From Parvibaculum sp039973015 (lineage in GTDB: Bacteria; Pseudomonadota; Alphaproteobacteria; Parvibaculales; Parvibaculaceae), in NCBI RefSeq assembly GCF_039973015.1, contig NZ_JBDWLT010000012.1, positions 380,310-444,309 on the forward strand: DNA of 64,000 bases, in the 5' to 3' direction. Each line of letters begins with the position of its first letter. Within the stretch, counting starts at the first letter, position 1. A program made the position numbers and the translations under genes. Below the pieces are notes generated by a model that had not been told where the DNA came from, did no database searches, and worked only from the letters and a program-made list of their open reading frames with translations. Of the stretch, positions 41,288 through 50,869 are shown in pieces.

Positions 41288-41590
41288 GGTGTCCGTTCCC
41301 CGTTATCCGATTTTCTGGTTGGGCGGGATCATCCATGAAAAGGCGGGGGAGTCAAAGCCTTGCACCGCTGGCGCCATTCTCCTCCGCTATTTCCCGTCCG
41401 CTATTTCCCGGGGATGACGGAGGGGGCTGCCGATCCTTCTTGCAGTGTTTGTGCGCAGGTATGAAAAAGCCCGAAATTCCGCCCTATTTTCAGGGGCGGG
41501 GGTAAAGCTTCCTTAAGCGATTTTCGCCTAGGCTTTACCCGTATGCGCCGGGTTTGAAGAGGCGCGGTGAAGGCCAGCCGGGGGGCTGCA
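41288..41590. other. Divergent intergenic region with a tandem duplication and a long inverted repeat
   Basis: The 303 bases between the CoA-transferase and DUF2336 genes hold no gene. TCCGCTATTTCCCG is repeated exactly head-to-tail (41383-41396, 41397-41410). Further on, GGGTAAAGC (41500-41508) and GCTTTACCC (41532-41540) are perfect 9-bp arms around 23 bases that hold an inner GCGA/TCGC pair. The latter ends 50 bases before the DUF2336 start and is a likely operator or leader hairpin. Confidence 0.65.
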
Positions 41591-42727
41591 ATGGACGCGG
41601 AGCAACTGACGATTGCGGATGTAGAACGGCTTCTTTCGAATCCGTCCGAAGACGCGCGTGCGGCGGTTGCCGAAAAGGTTGCCCGTAAGTTCACCGATGT
41701 GGAACTGGCGCCACGCGAGCGCGAACTCGCGCATGAAATTCTCGGCTTTCTCGTTCATGACGTTGCGATATCCGTTCGCGAGGCGCTGGCGCGCTGCCTC
41801 GACGACAATCCGACGGCGCCGCGCGACGTCGTACTGCGGCTTGCGCGGGATATCGACCAGGTGGCGATGCCTGTGCTTGAGCGCTCGCCGGTTCTCACCG
41901 ATGAAGATCTTGTGGGGCTTGTCTTCTACGGCTCGCCGGCGAAGCAATGCGCCATTGCGGCGCGCGCCGCCGTGCCCGAGCCCGTTTCCGAAGCGATTGC
42001 CCATCGCGGCGACCGCAGCGCGGTGCTGACGCTGGTTCACAATGCGGGCGCGGTCATCAATGAAGCGGCGGCGACGATCCTCGTCAAACGCTATGCCGAC
42101 GACGCCGATGTGGCGGCACCGCTGATGCAGCAGCGCGAACTGCCGGCGCTGCTCGTCGAACGGCTGATCGCGATGGTGTCCGAAGAGCTGCGCGAATATC
42201 TCGTCGAGCATCACGAAGTGGATCATCGCGTAGCGGCGACGCTGGAAGAGCAGACGCGCGAACGCGCGACCACCGACGCGCTTACGCGGATGGGCAATGA
42301 CGACCTGCGCGCACTGGTGGCGCAGCTGGCGGAGAACGGGCGCCTGACGGCGACGCTTATCCTGCGGGCGGCCTGTGCGGGGGAGGTCCGTTTCGTGGAG
42401 GCGGCCTTCGCGGAACTCACCTCCGTGCCCGATGAACGCATCTGGCGGCTGATCCACGATGTCGGTGCGCTCGGCTTTCGCGCGGTCTATGCGCGGGCGG
42501 GGATGCCGGAGGCTCTTTATCCGGCCTTCCGCCGCGTGCTCGATATTCATCAGGCGGTGCGGAATTCGGACGGCTCGCTCGATCTCGAACTCTATCGTTT
42601 CCACGTGCTTGAGGGGTTGCGCGAGACCTTTGAGGAAATCGACGCGCCGGACCTCGAAACGATGATCGACAAGCTGGCGCGGCTTGCTTCCGCGGGGCCC
42701 GGACCCCGGAAGCAAAACGTAGCCTGA
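41591..42727 (+). CDS. DUF2336 family protein
   Basis: A 378-residue all-helical protein built of HEAT-like units (L-S-N-P-S-E-D-A-R-A-A-V-A-E-K-V-A-R, then VRRALARC-like repeats). DUF2336 proteins are typical of Alphaproteobacteria and have no fixed function; helical-repeat structure suggests protein binding. No signal or membrane segment. ATG at 41591 is preferred over one eight codons earlier because a G-rich site precedes it. Confidence 0.83.
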   Translation: MDAEQLTIADVERLLSNPSEDARAAVAEKVARKFTDVELAPRERELAHEILGFLVHDVAISVREALARCLDDNPTAPRDVVLRLARDIDQVAMPVLERSPVLTDEDLVGLVFYGSPAKQCAIAARAAVPEPVSEAIAHRGDRSAVLTLVHNAGAVINEAAATILVKRYADDADVAAPLMQQRELPALLVERLIAMVSEELREYLVEHHEVDHRVAATLEEQTRERATTDALTRMGNDDLRALVAQLAENGRLTATLILRAACAGEVRFVEAAFAELTSVPDERIWRLIHDVGALGFRAVYARAGMPEALYPAFRRVLDIHQAVRNSDGSLDLELYRFHVLEGLRETFEEIDAPDLETMIDKLARLASAGPGPRKQNVA

Positions 42728-42775
42728 GCGGTGACGAAGCCGGTTTCCCCTGCGTGAAGAAATGATCTAGGTTGC

Positions 42776-42799
42776 GCCCTCTCAAAAAGCGAAGAGGGC
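42776..42799 (+). promoter_or_regulatory. Hairpin covering the thiolase ribosome binding site
   Basis: GCCCTCT (42776-42782) pairs perfectly with AGAGGGC (42793-42799) around a 10-base loop. The AGAGGG arm is the probable ribosome binding site of the thiolase start at 42807. Folding would hide it, so translation may be damped or regulated. Confidence 0.4.
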
Positions 42800-42806
42800 C
42801 CCGACC

Positions 42807-44021
42807 ATGAACCACACCCATCAGGAAGCCTTTATCTGCGATGCCGTGCGCACCCCTATCGGGCGCTATGGCGGATCGCTGGCGAGTATGCGCGCCGATG
42901 ACCTTGGCGCGGTGCCGCTGATGGCGCTGATGGAGCGGAACCCCGATGTGAACTGGAGCCGTGTGGACGATGTGATCTTCGGCTGTGCCAATCAGGCGGG
43001 CGAGGACAACCGGAACGTGGCGCGGATGTCGGCGCTGCTGGCGGGGCTGCCGGAGACGGTGCCCGGATCGACGATGAACCGGCTTTGCGGATCGGGCATG
43101 GACGCTGTCGGCACGGCGGCGAGGGCGATCAAGGCGGGCGAGGCCTCGCTCATGATCGCGGGCGGCGTCGAGAGCATGTCGCGCGCGCCCTTCGTGATGG
43201 GGAAGGCGACGGCGGCCTTTTCGCGAGATGCCGAGATCTACGACACGACCATCGGATGGCGTTTCGTGAACCCCTTGATGAAGCGGCAATATGGCGTCGA
43301 CTCCATGCCGGAGACGGCGGAGAACGTGGCGGAAGATTTCCAGATTTCGCGCGAGGATCAGGACGCCTTCGCATGGCGGAGCCAGCAGAAGGCGGGCGCG
43401 GCGATGGCAGAGGGCCGCCTGGCCGAAGAGATCGTGCCGGTGACGATTGCGAGCCGGAAGGGCGAGACGGTGGTCAGTGCGGACGAACATCCGCGGCCCG
43501 AGACGACGCTCGAAGCGCTGGCGAAACTCAAGGCACCGTTCCGCGAGGGCGGCTCGGTGACGGCGGGCAATGCATCGGGCGTGAATGACGGCGCCTGCGG
43601 GCTCATCATCGCGTCGGCGGAAGCGGCTGAGGCGAACGGGCTTCGCCCCCGCGCGCGGATCGTGGCGATGGCGACGGCGGGCGTGCCGCCGCGCATCATG
43701 GGGATCGGGCCTGCGCCCGCGACGCGCAAGGTGCTGGAGAAGACCGGGCTCAATATCGGCGATATCGACGTGATCGAACTGAACGAGGCATTTGCTTCGC
43801 AGGGCCTTGCCGTGATGCGCGATCTCGGCCTGCCGGACGACGCGGAACATGTGAACCCGAATGGCGGCGCCATCGCGCTCGGCCATCCGCTCGGCATGAG
43901 CGGTGCGCGGCTTGTGACGACCGCGATGTATGAACTCGAACGGCGGCAGGGCCGCTACGCGCTCTGCACCATGTGCATCGGCGTGGGGCAGGGCATTGCC
44001 ATGGTGATCGAGCGGGTGTGA
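42807..44021 (+). CDS. Thiolase, most like beta-ketoadipyl-CoA thiolase (PcaF/PaaJ type)
   Basis: A 404-residue thiolase. Nucleophile C94 (N-R-L-C-G-S-G-M), H360 (G-G-A-I-A-L-G-H-P-L-G) and C390 (M-C-I-G-V-G-Q-G) form the intact active site. The start (F-I-C-D-A-V-R-T-P-I-G-R-Y-G-G-S-L) resembles PcaF, which cleaves 3-oxoadipyl-CoA to succinyl-CoA and acetyl-CoA. No other pca or paa genes lie here, so a general acetyl-CoA acyltransferase role is possible. Expression appears monocistronic. Confidence 0.93.
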   Translation: MNHTHQEAFICDAVRTPIGRYGGSLASMRADDLGAVPLMALMERNPDVNWSRVDDVIFGCANQAGEDNRNVARMSALLAGLPETVPGSTMNRLCGSGMDAVGTAARAIKAGEASLMIAGGVESMSRAPFVMGKATAAFSRDAEIYDTTIGWRFVNPLMKRQYGVDSMPETAENVAEDFQISREDQDAFAWRSQQKAGAAMAEGRLAEEIVPVTIASRKGETVVSADEHPRPETTLEALAKLKAPFREGGSVTAGNASGVNDGACGLIIASAEAAEANGLRPRARIVAMATAGVPPRIMGIGPAPATRKVLEKTGLNIGDIDVIELNEAFASQGLAVMRDLGLPDDAEHVNPNGGAIALGHPLGMSGARLVTTAMYELERRQGRYALCTMCIGVGQGIAMVIERV

Positions 44022-44024
44022 GGC

Positions 44025-45242
44025 TCAAAAGCCAAGTGTGATCTGGACGAGGCTCGGGCGGGTGACGAGGCCCGCGGGCGCATGTTTCGGTTTGTGAGGG
44101 CGCCTGCGGGGAGCGGTCGCAACCTTCCCGGCCGCTTTCTTCCTCGCGGGCTTCGGCTTCCTCATGTGAGGCAGGACACGGGGGCGGCGAACCAGCGCAA
44201 GCAGGTGACGATCCGGGAAGAGGCAGGTGCGGTCGAGACGCCAGGCGACGCCGCGCACTTCCTCCGCCGGGATCATCGGGTCGATATCCTCCCATGAATA
44301 CTCGACGACTGGATACTCGGGGGCGGGCGCGGCGCTGGCGGAGATTTCCTCCGTGCACGTTTCTTCCTGCTCAGAGGTGTCGTCTTCGGGCAAGGGATCG
44401 AGGAGAAGGAGAACTTCCTCTTCCGGTTCTTCCTCCAGTTCTTCCTCGGGGGGGAGATTGAGCGGCAGCGGCGACCATTGCGCGAATTCGTCCGGCATGA
44501 GCGGACGGCAGAGAAGCGCGCCCTGCGCGGCTGTGAAGCCGAGGGCGGGGAGCGCATTCAGTGTGATTTCGTCCTCGACGCCGACGGCGGTTGCGCCGAG
44601 GCCGCGCGAGACGGCGAGCGACACACGCTTGCCGACGAAACCGAGGCCGGACCCTTTCAGGCGGCGGGCGAACTGAATGATCGAAGCGCCGCCGATCTTC
44701 ACCTCGTCGAAATGATCGGGCGTCAGCAGATCGTCGGGCACGATGACGGCGCCGCCGCCATCGAGCGCCGTGCGGAAGCCGAGGCGGCGCAAGGTTGCGA
44801 GTACGCGGGCGGCTTCTTCACCGTGGCGGGCGAAAGCACCTTCAGGCACTTCGAGCATCAGCAGGGCCGGGTCCAGGCCGCGCTCGCCCATGATTTCATC
44901 GAGCGCGCCGGGAAGACCCATGTCGGCGAGGTCCGACGCGCCGAGATTGATCGAGAGCGGCCAGTGACGATCTGCGCTTGCCCAGTCCACGAGCAGATCT
45001 GCGGCGGCGCGTGCGACGAAGCGCGTCAGTTCACCGGCGCGCTCGCGCTGTTCAAAGAAGGACAGGAAAAGACCGGGCGGCAGCAGACCATAGTCCGGGT
45101 GGTTCCAGCGGACATAAGCTTCCGCGCCAAGAACCCCGTCTTCCGCTAGGGAAAGCTTCGGCTGACAGACGATGAAGAGGTGCCCCGCCTCGAAGGCAAG
45201 GTCAATGTCGCGGTTGGTCAGGCGAAAGGAACTGCTGTACAT
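44025..45242 (-). CDS. Degenerate EAL-domain protein with acidic and basic tails
   Basis: A 405-residue protein. Residues ~10-255 align with the EAL fold, but key residues are changed: EAL reads E41-A-Y, the metal motif D-D-F-G reads D161-G-G-G, and the K-x-D motif reads K182-I-G. N99 and E131 remain. It should not hydrolyse c-di-GMP; it may bind it or act as a scaffold. After it come an acidic stretch (~265-300) and a Lys/Arg/Pro-rich tail (~360-395) that could bind nucleic acid. ATG at 45242 is preferred; the frame is open 58 codons upstream. It is divergent from the NUDIX gene. Confidence 0.82.
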   Translation of the reverse strand: MYSSSFRLTNRDIDLAFEAGHLFIVCQPKLSLAEDGVLGAEAYVRWNHPDYGLLPPGLFLSFFEQRERAGELTRFVARAAADLLVDWASADRHWPLSINLGASDLADMGLPGALDEIMGERGLDPALLMLEVPEGAFARHGEEAARVLATLRRLGFRTALDGGGAVIVPDDLLTPDHFDEVKIGGASIIQFARRLKGSGLGFVGKRVSLAVSRGLGATAVGVEDEITLNALPALGFTAAQGALLCRPLMPDEFAQWSPLPLNLPPEEELEEEPEEEVLLLLDPLPEDDTSEQEETCTEEISASAAPAPEYPVVEYSWEDIDPMIPAEEVRGVAWRLDRTCLFPDRHLLALVRRPRVLPHMRKPKPARKKAAGKVATAPRRRPHKPKHAPAGLVTRPSLVQITLGF

Positions 45243-45397
45243 CTCTTTTTCCAAACGGCATTTGCGCCGAGAGGGACCAGCGTGGCGTGAGTCTCTTTCC
45301 GAGTGCTTAACCGGACGAGAAGAGCGGCGGACAGCGTCGCCATTGCGTGAACGAGATGCATCGAATTCGAAGCAAGTTCGATGCAAGGGAGGGTGAG

Positions 45398-46228
45398 ATG
45401 AGCGAAGCGGGCACAAAAAGCGCGGACAAGCTGATACCGGCGGCGACGATCCTGCTGTTGCGAGATGGCACAGCGGGACTGGAAATCTTCATGGTGGTGC
45501 GGCATCACCAGATCGATTTTGCAAGCGGGGCGCTGGTTTTTCCGGGCGGCAAGGTGGACAAGCTCGACATGGCGCCGGGCGTGCGCGAGCGCGCAGACGG
45601 CATGGAAGGTCTCGACGACTGGGAATTTTCGATGCGTGTCGCAGCAATCCGCGAGGCCTTCGAGGAATCAGGCGTGCTGCTGGCGCGCAACGAGCAGACG
45701 GGTGGCGTTGTCGATGCGGGGCGGCTGAAATCGCTCGAACATTACCGTGATCCCCTGAACAGGGGCGAGGTCGGCATTGCCGATTTCCTCTCGAAAGAGG
45801 GCTTGCGGCTTGCGGGCGACATGCTGACGCCTTTCGCGCACTGGATCACGCCGAACATGATGCCGAAGCGTTTCGACACGCGGTTCTATCTCGCGAATGC
45901 ACCGGAAGACCATGTCGCCGTGCATGACGGTTCTGAATCGGTCGACAGCGTGTGGATCAGCCCGTTGCAGGCGCTGAAAGAAGCGGAAGCGGGCACGCGC
46001 ACGATCATTTTCCCGACACGGATGAATGTGGAGAAGGTCGGCGAGAGCCCGAATGTCACGCATGCCATCGAGGCGGCGCGCAACAGGCCGGTCGTGACGG
46101 TGGAGCCGCAGGTGACGAAGAACGAGGCGGGCGAGCCGGTGCTGCGCATTCCCAAGGAAGCCGGATACAGCGTGACGGAAGAACCGCTTTCCGCCGTCGC
46201 CAATGTGGCGAAGCCGAAGGCAGGCTGA
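45398..46228 (+). CDS. NUDIX hydrolase with an expanded Nudix box
   Basis: A 276-residue pyrophosphohydrolase. F-P-G-G-K-V-D and A-A-I-R-E-A-F-E-E-S-G-V-L are the two halves of the Nudix box, but about 20 extra residues separate them compared with the G-x5-E-x7-REUxEExGU standard. Such an insertion occurs in NUDT19-like CoA diphosphatases. The substrate may be CoA or acyl-CoA; this is inference. GGAGGGTGAG precedes ATG at 45398, chosen over an in-frame ATG 17 codons earlier. The next gene starts 4 bases after the stop. Confidence 0.88.
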   Translation: MSEAGTKSADKLIPAATILLLRDGTAGLEIFMVVRHHQIDFASGALVFPGGKVDKLDMAPGVRERADGMEGLDDWEFSMRVAAIREAFEESGVLLARNEQTGGVVDAGRLKSLEHYRDPLNRGEVGIADFLSKEGLRLAGDMLTPFAHWITPNMMPKRFDTRFYLANAPEDHVAVHDGSESVDSVWISPLQALKEAEAGTRTIIFPTRMNVEKVGESPNVTHAIEAARNRPVVTVEPQVTKNEAGEPVLRIPKEAGYSVTEEPLSAVANVAKPKAG

Positions 46229-46232
46229 GGCG

Positions 46233-46853
46233 ATGGAGAACTGGAGCGCTCCTTTTTTCGACGGGGTTCTCGCGCTTGCCGCGCTGTGGGGCGCAATGCG
46301 GTTCTATGGTGAGCGGGCGCGGCCCGGCATGTTGTTTGGTGCGGCGGCGCTTTTCAGCGTGTTTCTCGCGGCCGCTTTCGGGACGCTGCGCTATGCGGGG
46401 CTCGATGCCGTTGCCGGGATCAATGACGGGCTGTCGCTGATCTCGGCCATCGTTGCGCCGACATGGGCCATTGCGGCGGCGATCTTCATTTTCCGGGGCG
46501 GGCAGGACAAGGCGCGAACCGGCGTGCTCTGGATTGTGCCGATAGCAATTACGGCGCTCGCCTTCCTGCCGCAGACGGCGCTGCTCGGTGAGACCTATGC
46601 GCAGATTGCAGGACTTGCCATGCTTTGTGTGCTGGTGGGCGCCGGTGTGCTGGCCGCGATCAAGGGCCGGACATGGCCGGGCGCGGCGCTGGCGATTTCG
46701 GCGGCGGGTTATGCATTCGCGGCGCTGGCGATGCTCGGCGTCTTCGGAGCGACGGATACGGCGGCACTCAACAGTTTCCATATCGGCATTGCGATATGGG
46801 CGGGGGCCTTTGCCTGGGGATTGCCGGGAGCGGCGCGTCCTCATCGAGTGTGA
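46233..46853 (+). CDS. Polytopic membrane protein of unknown function
   Basis: A 206-residue protein with about six hydrophobic helices and short loops; a cytosolic or periplasmic R-G-G-Q-D-K-A-R-T loop lies mid-protein. No conserved domain is recognised. It is 4 bases downstream of the NUDIX gene and very likely in its operon. ATG at 46233. Confidence 0.7.
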   Translation: MENWSAPFFDGVLALAALWGAMRFYGERARPGMLFGAAALFSVFLAAAFGTLRYAGLDAVAGINDGLSLISAIVAPTWAIAAAIFIFRGGQDKARTGVLWIVPIAITALAFLPQTALLGETYAQIAGLAMLCVLVGAGVLAAIKGRTWPGAALAISAAGYAFAALAMLGVFGATDTAALNSFHIGIAIWAGAFAWGLPGAARPHRV

Positions 46854-46857
46854 CTTG

Positions 46858-46972
46858 AAGAGGTCTACCCGGCCTTCTTATTCGCTTACGCGCGCCGTCT
46901 CTCACCCCTCCCCGAAAAACACTTCGCTTCGCTCGCGTTTTTCGACCCTCCCACAGGGGGAGGGTGATCCCG
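46858..46972. repeat. Intergenic composite repeat
   Basis: The first ~50 bases (GAAGAGGTCTACC..., TTCGCTTACGCG, CTCTCACCC) match the third module of the repeat at 18767-18815 base-for-base over most positions. The rest contains an inverted pair CGAAAAAC / GTTTTTCG and CCCTCCC ... GGGGGAGGGT, as in common CTC-ACCC-type palindromic repeats. No gene is seen. Confidence 0.7.
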
Positions 46973-46999
46973 ACGGCAGACGCCTTGGAAAGATGAAAT

Positions 47000-47767
47000 T
47001 CAATACAGGAACTGCTCGGTGATGATGCGTTCTTCGAGGCCGTGATCGGGATCGAAGAGCATGAGCATGTCGATGGAGCCGTCTTCCTCGACTTCCACTT
47101 CGCGCACCTGACGAAATTCGGTGTGGTCGGCCACGGCGCTGACGGGACGCTTCCCGGCTTCCAGAATCTCGAAGCGCAGTTTCGCACGATGCGAAAGCAG
47201 CGCGCCGCGCCAGCGGCGAGGACGAAAGGCGCTGATCGGTGTGAGCGCGAGGAGCGCGGCATCGATTGGCACGATGGGCCCTTGCGCCGAGAGGTTGTAG
47301 GCGGTGGAGCCCGCGGGCGTTGCGACGAGGACGCCATCGCAGACGAGTTCCTCCATGCGCGTCTTGCCGTCGATAGAGATGCGGATCTTCGCGGCCTGAT
47401 AGGTCTCGCGGAAGAGGGCTACCTCGTTGATCGCGAGCGCTTCGTGGCGGGTGCCGTCCGCGAGGGAGGCGCGCATGCGCAAGGGGTGGATGGTCGCGCA
47501 TTCGGCGGCGGCGAGACGCTCGGCCAGATGATCGTCGCGATACTCGTTCATCAGGAAGCCGACGGAACCCCGGTTCATGCCGTAGATAGGGATGCGGCGC
47601 TTCATGTATTGATGGAGCGTCTGGAGCATGAGACCGTCGCCGCCAAGCGCGACGATGACATCCGCCTCCTCGGGCGGGGTGTCGCCGTAACGCTGGCTGA
47701 GCGCTTCGCGCGCGGCCCGGGCCTCGGGCATATCCGTCGCCACGAAGGCGATCTTCTCGAATTTCAT
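47000..47767 (-). CDS. nadK: NAD kinase
   Basis: A 255-residue enzyme that phosphorylates NAD to NADP. The substrate/metal motif G-G-D-G (residues 42-45, ALGGDGLML), N-R-G-S-V-G-F-L-M-N, and D-G-V-L-V-A-T-P-A-G-S-T-A-Y are diagnostic. Length is on the short side but complete. ATG at 47767 follows GGGAAGAG; an ATG 15 codons upstream lacks support. It is divergent from cutA. Confidence 0.95.
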   Translation of the reverse strand: MKFEKIAFVATDMPEARAAREALSQRYGDTPPEEADVIVALGGDGLMLQTLHQYMKRRIPIYGMNRGSVGFLMNEYRDDHLAERLAAAECATIHPLRMRASLADGTRHEALAINEVALFRETYQAAKIRISIDGKTRMEELVCDGVLVATPAGSTAYNLSAQGPIVPIDAALLALTPISAFRPRRWRGALLSHRAKLRFEILEAGKRPVSAVADHTEFRQVREVEVEEDGSIDMLMLFDPDHGLEERIITEQFLY

Positions 47768-47829
47768 CGTCTCTTCCCGGGGCGATTCCTCGATGGCCGG
47801 CAAATGCGGCAAGACAAGGAGGTAAGCAT

Positions 47830-48177
47830 ATGGGCGGAGATACGCAAGCCAAGGATGAAGGCGAGTTCATCTTCATCTATTCGACCTTCGGCTCGGTGGC
47901 GGATGCCGAGAGGGCCGCAGAGGCGCTTGTAGGCGAGAAACTTGCCGCTTGCGTCAACATTCACGGGGGCATGCGCTCCGTCTACGAATGGAAGGGGGCG
48001 GTGGAGAAAGAAGATGAAGCGGCTGCCTTCATCAAGACGAGGGCGGCGCTGAAAGAGAACGTCATGGCGCGGCTTCGCGATCTGCATCCTTACGAAGTGC
48101 CGGCCATGCTGGTGCTGCCGATCATGGGCGGGAACGCGGATTATCTGGAGTGGGCAAGGGGGCAGGTGGAGGATTAG
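47830..48177 (+). CDS. cutA: Divalent-cation tolerance protein CutA
   Basis: A 115-residue ferredoxin-like trimer-forming protein. L-V-G-E-K-L-A-A-C-V-N-I, the Y-E-W-K-G-x-V-E-x-E-D-E block, and H-P-Y-E-V-P-A-M-L-V-L-P are the CutA signature. Linked to copper tolerance in E. coli but its true role is unclear. AAGGAGG lies 7 bases before the ATG. Its 3' end overlaps the convergent moaA by 4 bases. Confidence 0.95.
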   Translation: MGGDTQAKDEGEFIFIYSTFGSVADAERAAEALVGEKLAACVNIHGGMRSVYEWKGAVEKEDEAAAFIKTRAALKENVMARLRDLHPYEVPAMLVLPIMGGNADYLEWARGQVED

Positions 48178-49199
48178 CCGCCGGTAAGCGACATGTGGCG
48201 CGAGACGGCGGGGCGGTTGTGTTCGCGGTCGATGATGAAGTCGTGGCCCTTGGGCTTGCGGCCAATGGCTTCGTCGATGGCATCGTTCAGCAGATCGTCC
48301 GCTTCGCTGGCGCGGACGGGCGCGCGGAGGTCCGCCGCGTCGTCCTGACCGAGGCACATATAGAGCGTGCCGGTGCAGGTGAGGCGGACACGGTTGCAGC
48401 TTTCGCAGAAATTGTGTGTGAGAGGCGTGATGAAGCCGAGCTTGCCGCCTGTTTCCTGCACCTTCACATAGCGGGCGGGGCCGCCGGTGCGTTCGTCGAG
48501 TTCGTCCAGCGTCCAGTGCTCCGAGAGCGAGCGACGGACCTGGGACAGCGGCAGATACTGGTCGGTGCGGTCGCCGTCGATGTCGCCGAGCGGCATGGTT
48601 TCAATCAGCGTGATGTCGTGACCCTCGCCATGCGCCCATTCGACGAGCGAGGGGATTTCATCCTCGTTGACGCCCTTGAGGGCGACGGTGTTGATCTTGA
48701 CCTTGAGCCCGGCGCGCTTCGCGGCGGCGATGCCGTCCAGCACTTGCGGCAGGCGGCCCCAGCGCGTGATCTGCTGGAAGAGAGTTTCATCGAGCGTGTC
48801 GATGGAGACGTTCACGCGGCGGACACCGGCGGCGAAGAGGTCATCCGCGTGGCGCGCGAGCTGGCTGCCATTGGTGGTGAGCGTCAACTCGTCGAGTGCA
48901 CCGGTTTCGAGGTGGCGGCCGAGCGAGCGGATCAGCGTCATGACATCGCGGCGCACCAGCGGCTCGCCGCCGGTGAGACGGAGCTTGCGGACGCCCTTCG
49001 CCACGAAAGCGGAGCAGACGCGGTCCAGCTCTTCCAGCGTGAGCAGTTCCTGTTTCGGCAGGAAATTCATGTGTTCGGACATGCAATAGACACAGCGGAA
49101 GTCGCAGCGGTCCGTCACCGAGACGCGCAGATAGGTCACGGCCCGGCCATGCGGGTCGATCATCTGCGGTGCCGGGGAAAGGGGCGTTTCCATGTCCAT
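48174..49199 (-). CDS. moaA: GTP 3',8-cyclase, molybdenum cofactor synthesis
   Basis: A 341-residue radical-SAM enzyme. The N-terminal 4Fe-4S motif C32-x3-C36-x2-C39 (DRCDFRCVYCM), the C-terminal second cluster (NFCESCNRVRLTCTG) and the terminal G-G dipeptide, needed for catalysis, are all present. It catalyses the first step of molybdopterin formation. The molybdenum hydroxylase subunit encoded at 53.4 kb would need this cofactor. The ribosome binding site is weak; ATG at 49199 or 49193. Confidence 0.96.
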   Translation of the reverse strand: MDMETPLSPAPQMIDPHGRAVTYLRVSVTDRCDFRCVYCMSEHMNFLPKQELLTLEELDRVCSAFVAKGVRKLRLTGGEPLVRRDVMTLIRSLGRHLETGALDELTLTTNGSQLARHADDLFAAGVRRVNVSIDTLDETLFQQITRWGRLPQVLDGIAAAKRAGLKVKINTVALKGVNEDEIPSLVEWAHGEGHDITLIETMPLGDIDGDRTDQYLPLSQVRRSLSEHWTLDELDERTGGPARYVKVQETGGKLGFITPLTHNFCESCNRVRLTCTGTLYMCLGQDDAADLRAPVRASEADDLLNDAIDEAIGRKPKGHDFIIDREHNRPAVSRHMSLTGG

Positions 49200-49321
49200 G
49201 ACCGGAATATAGCAACTGGTCAGTGAAATTTCGCCCCTTCCGGCGATAAGGTTTTCGTGAGGGCTTTTGCGGGTGTCGCAGGCCGGGTAGCCTCTGCCTC
49301 AACAAAAAGCGGGGGAGGCCA

Positions 49322-50812
<1,491 letters not shown>

Positions 50813-50869
50813 GGAATTTGCCGCCGGGCGCGCTATAGTCTTTGAAAGAACGATCCCCGGGAGGATGAC

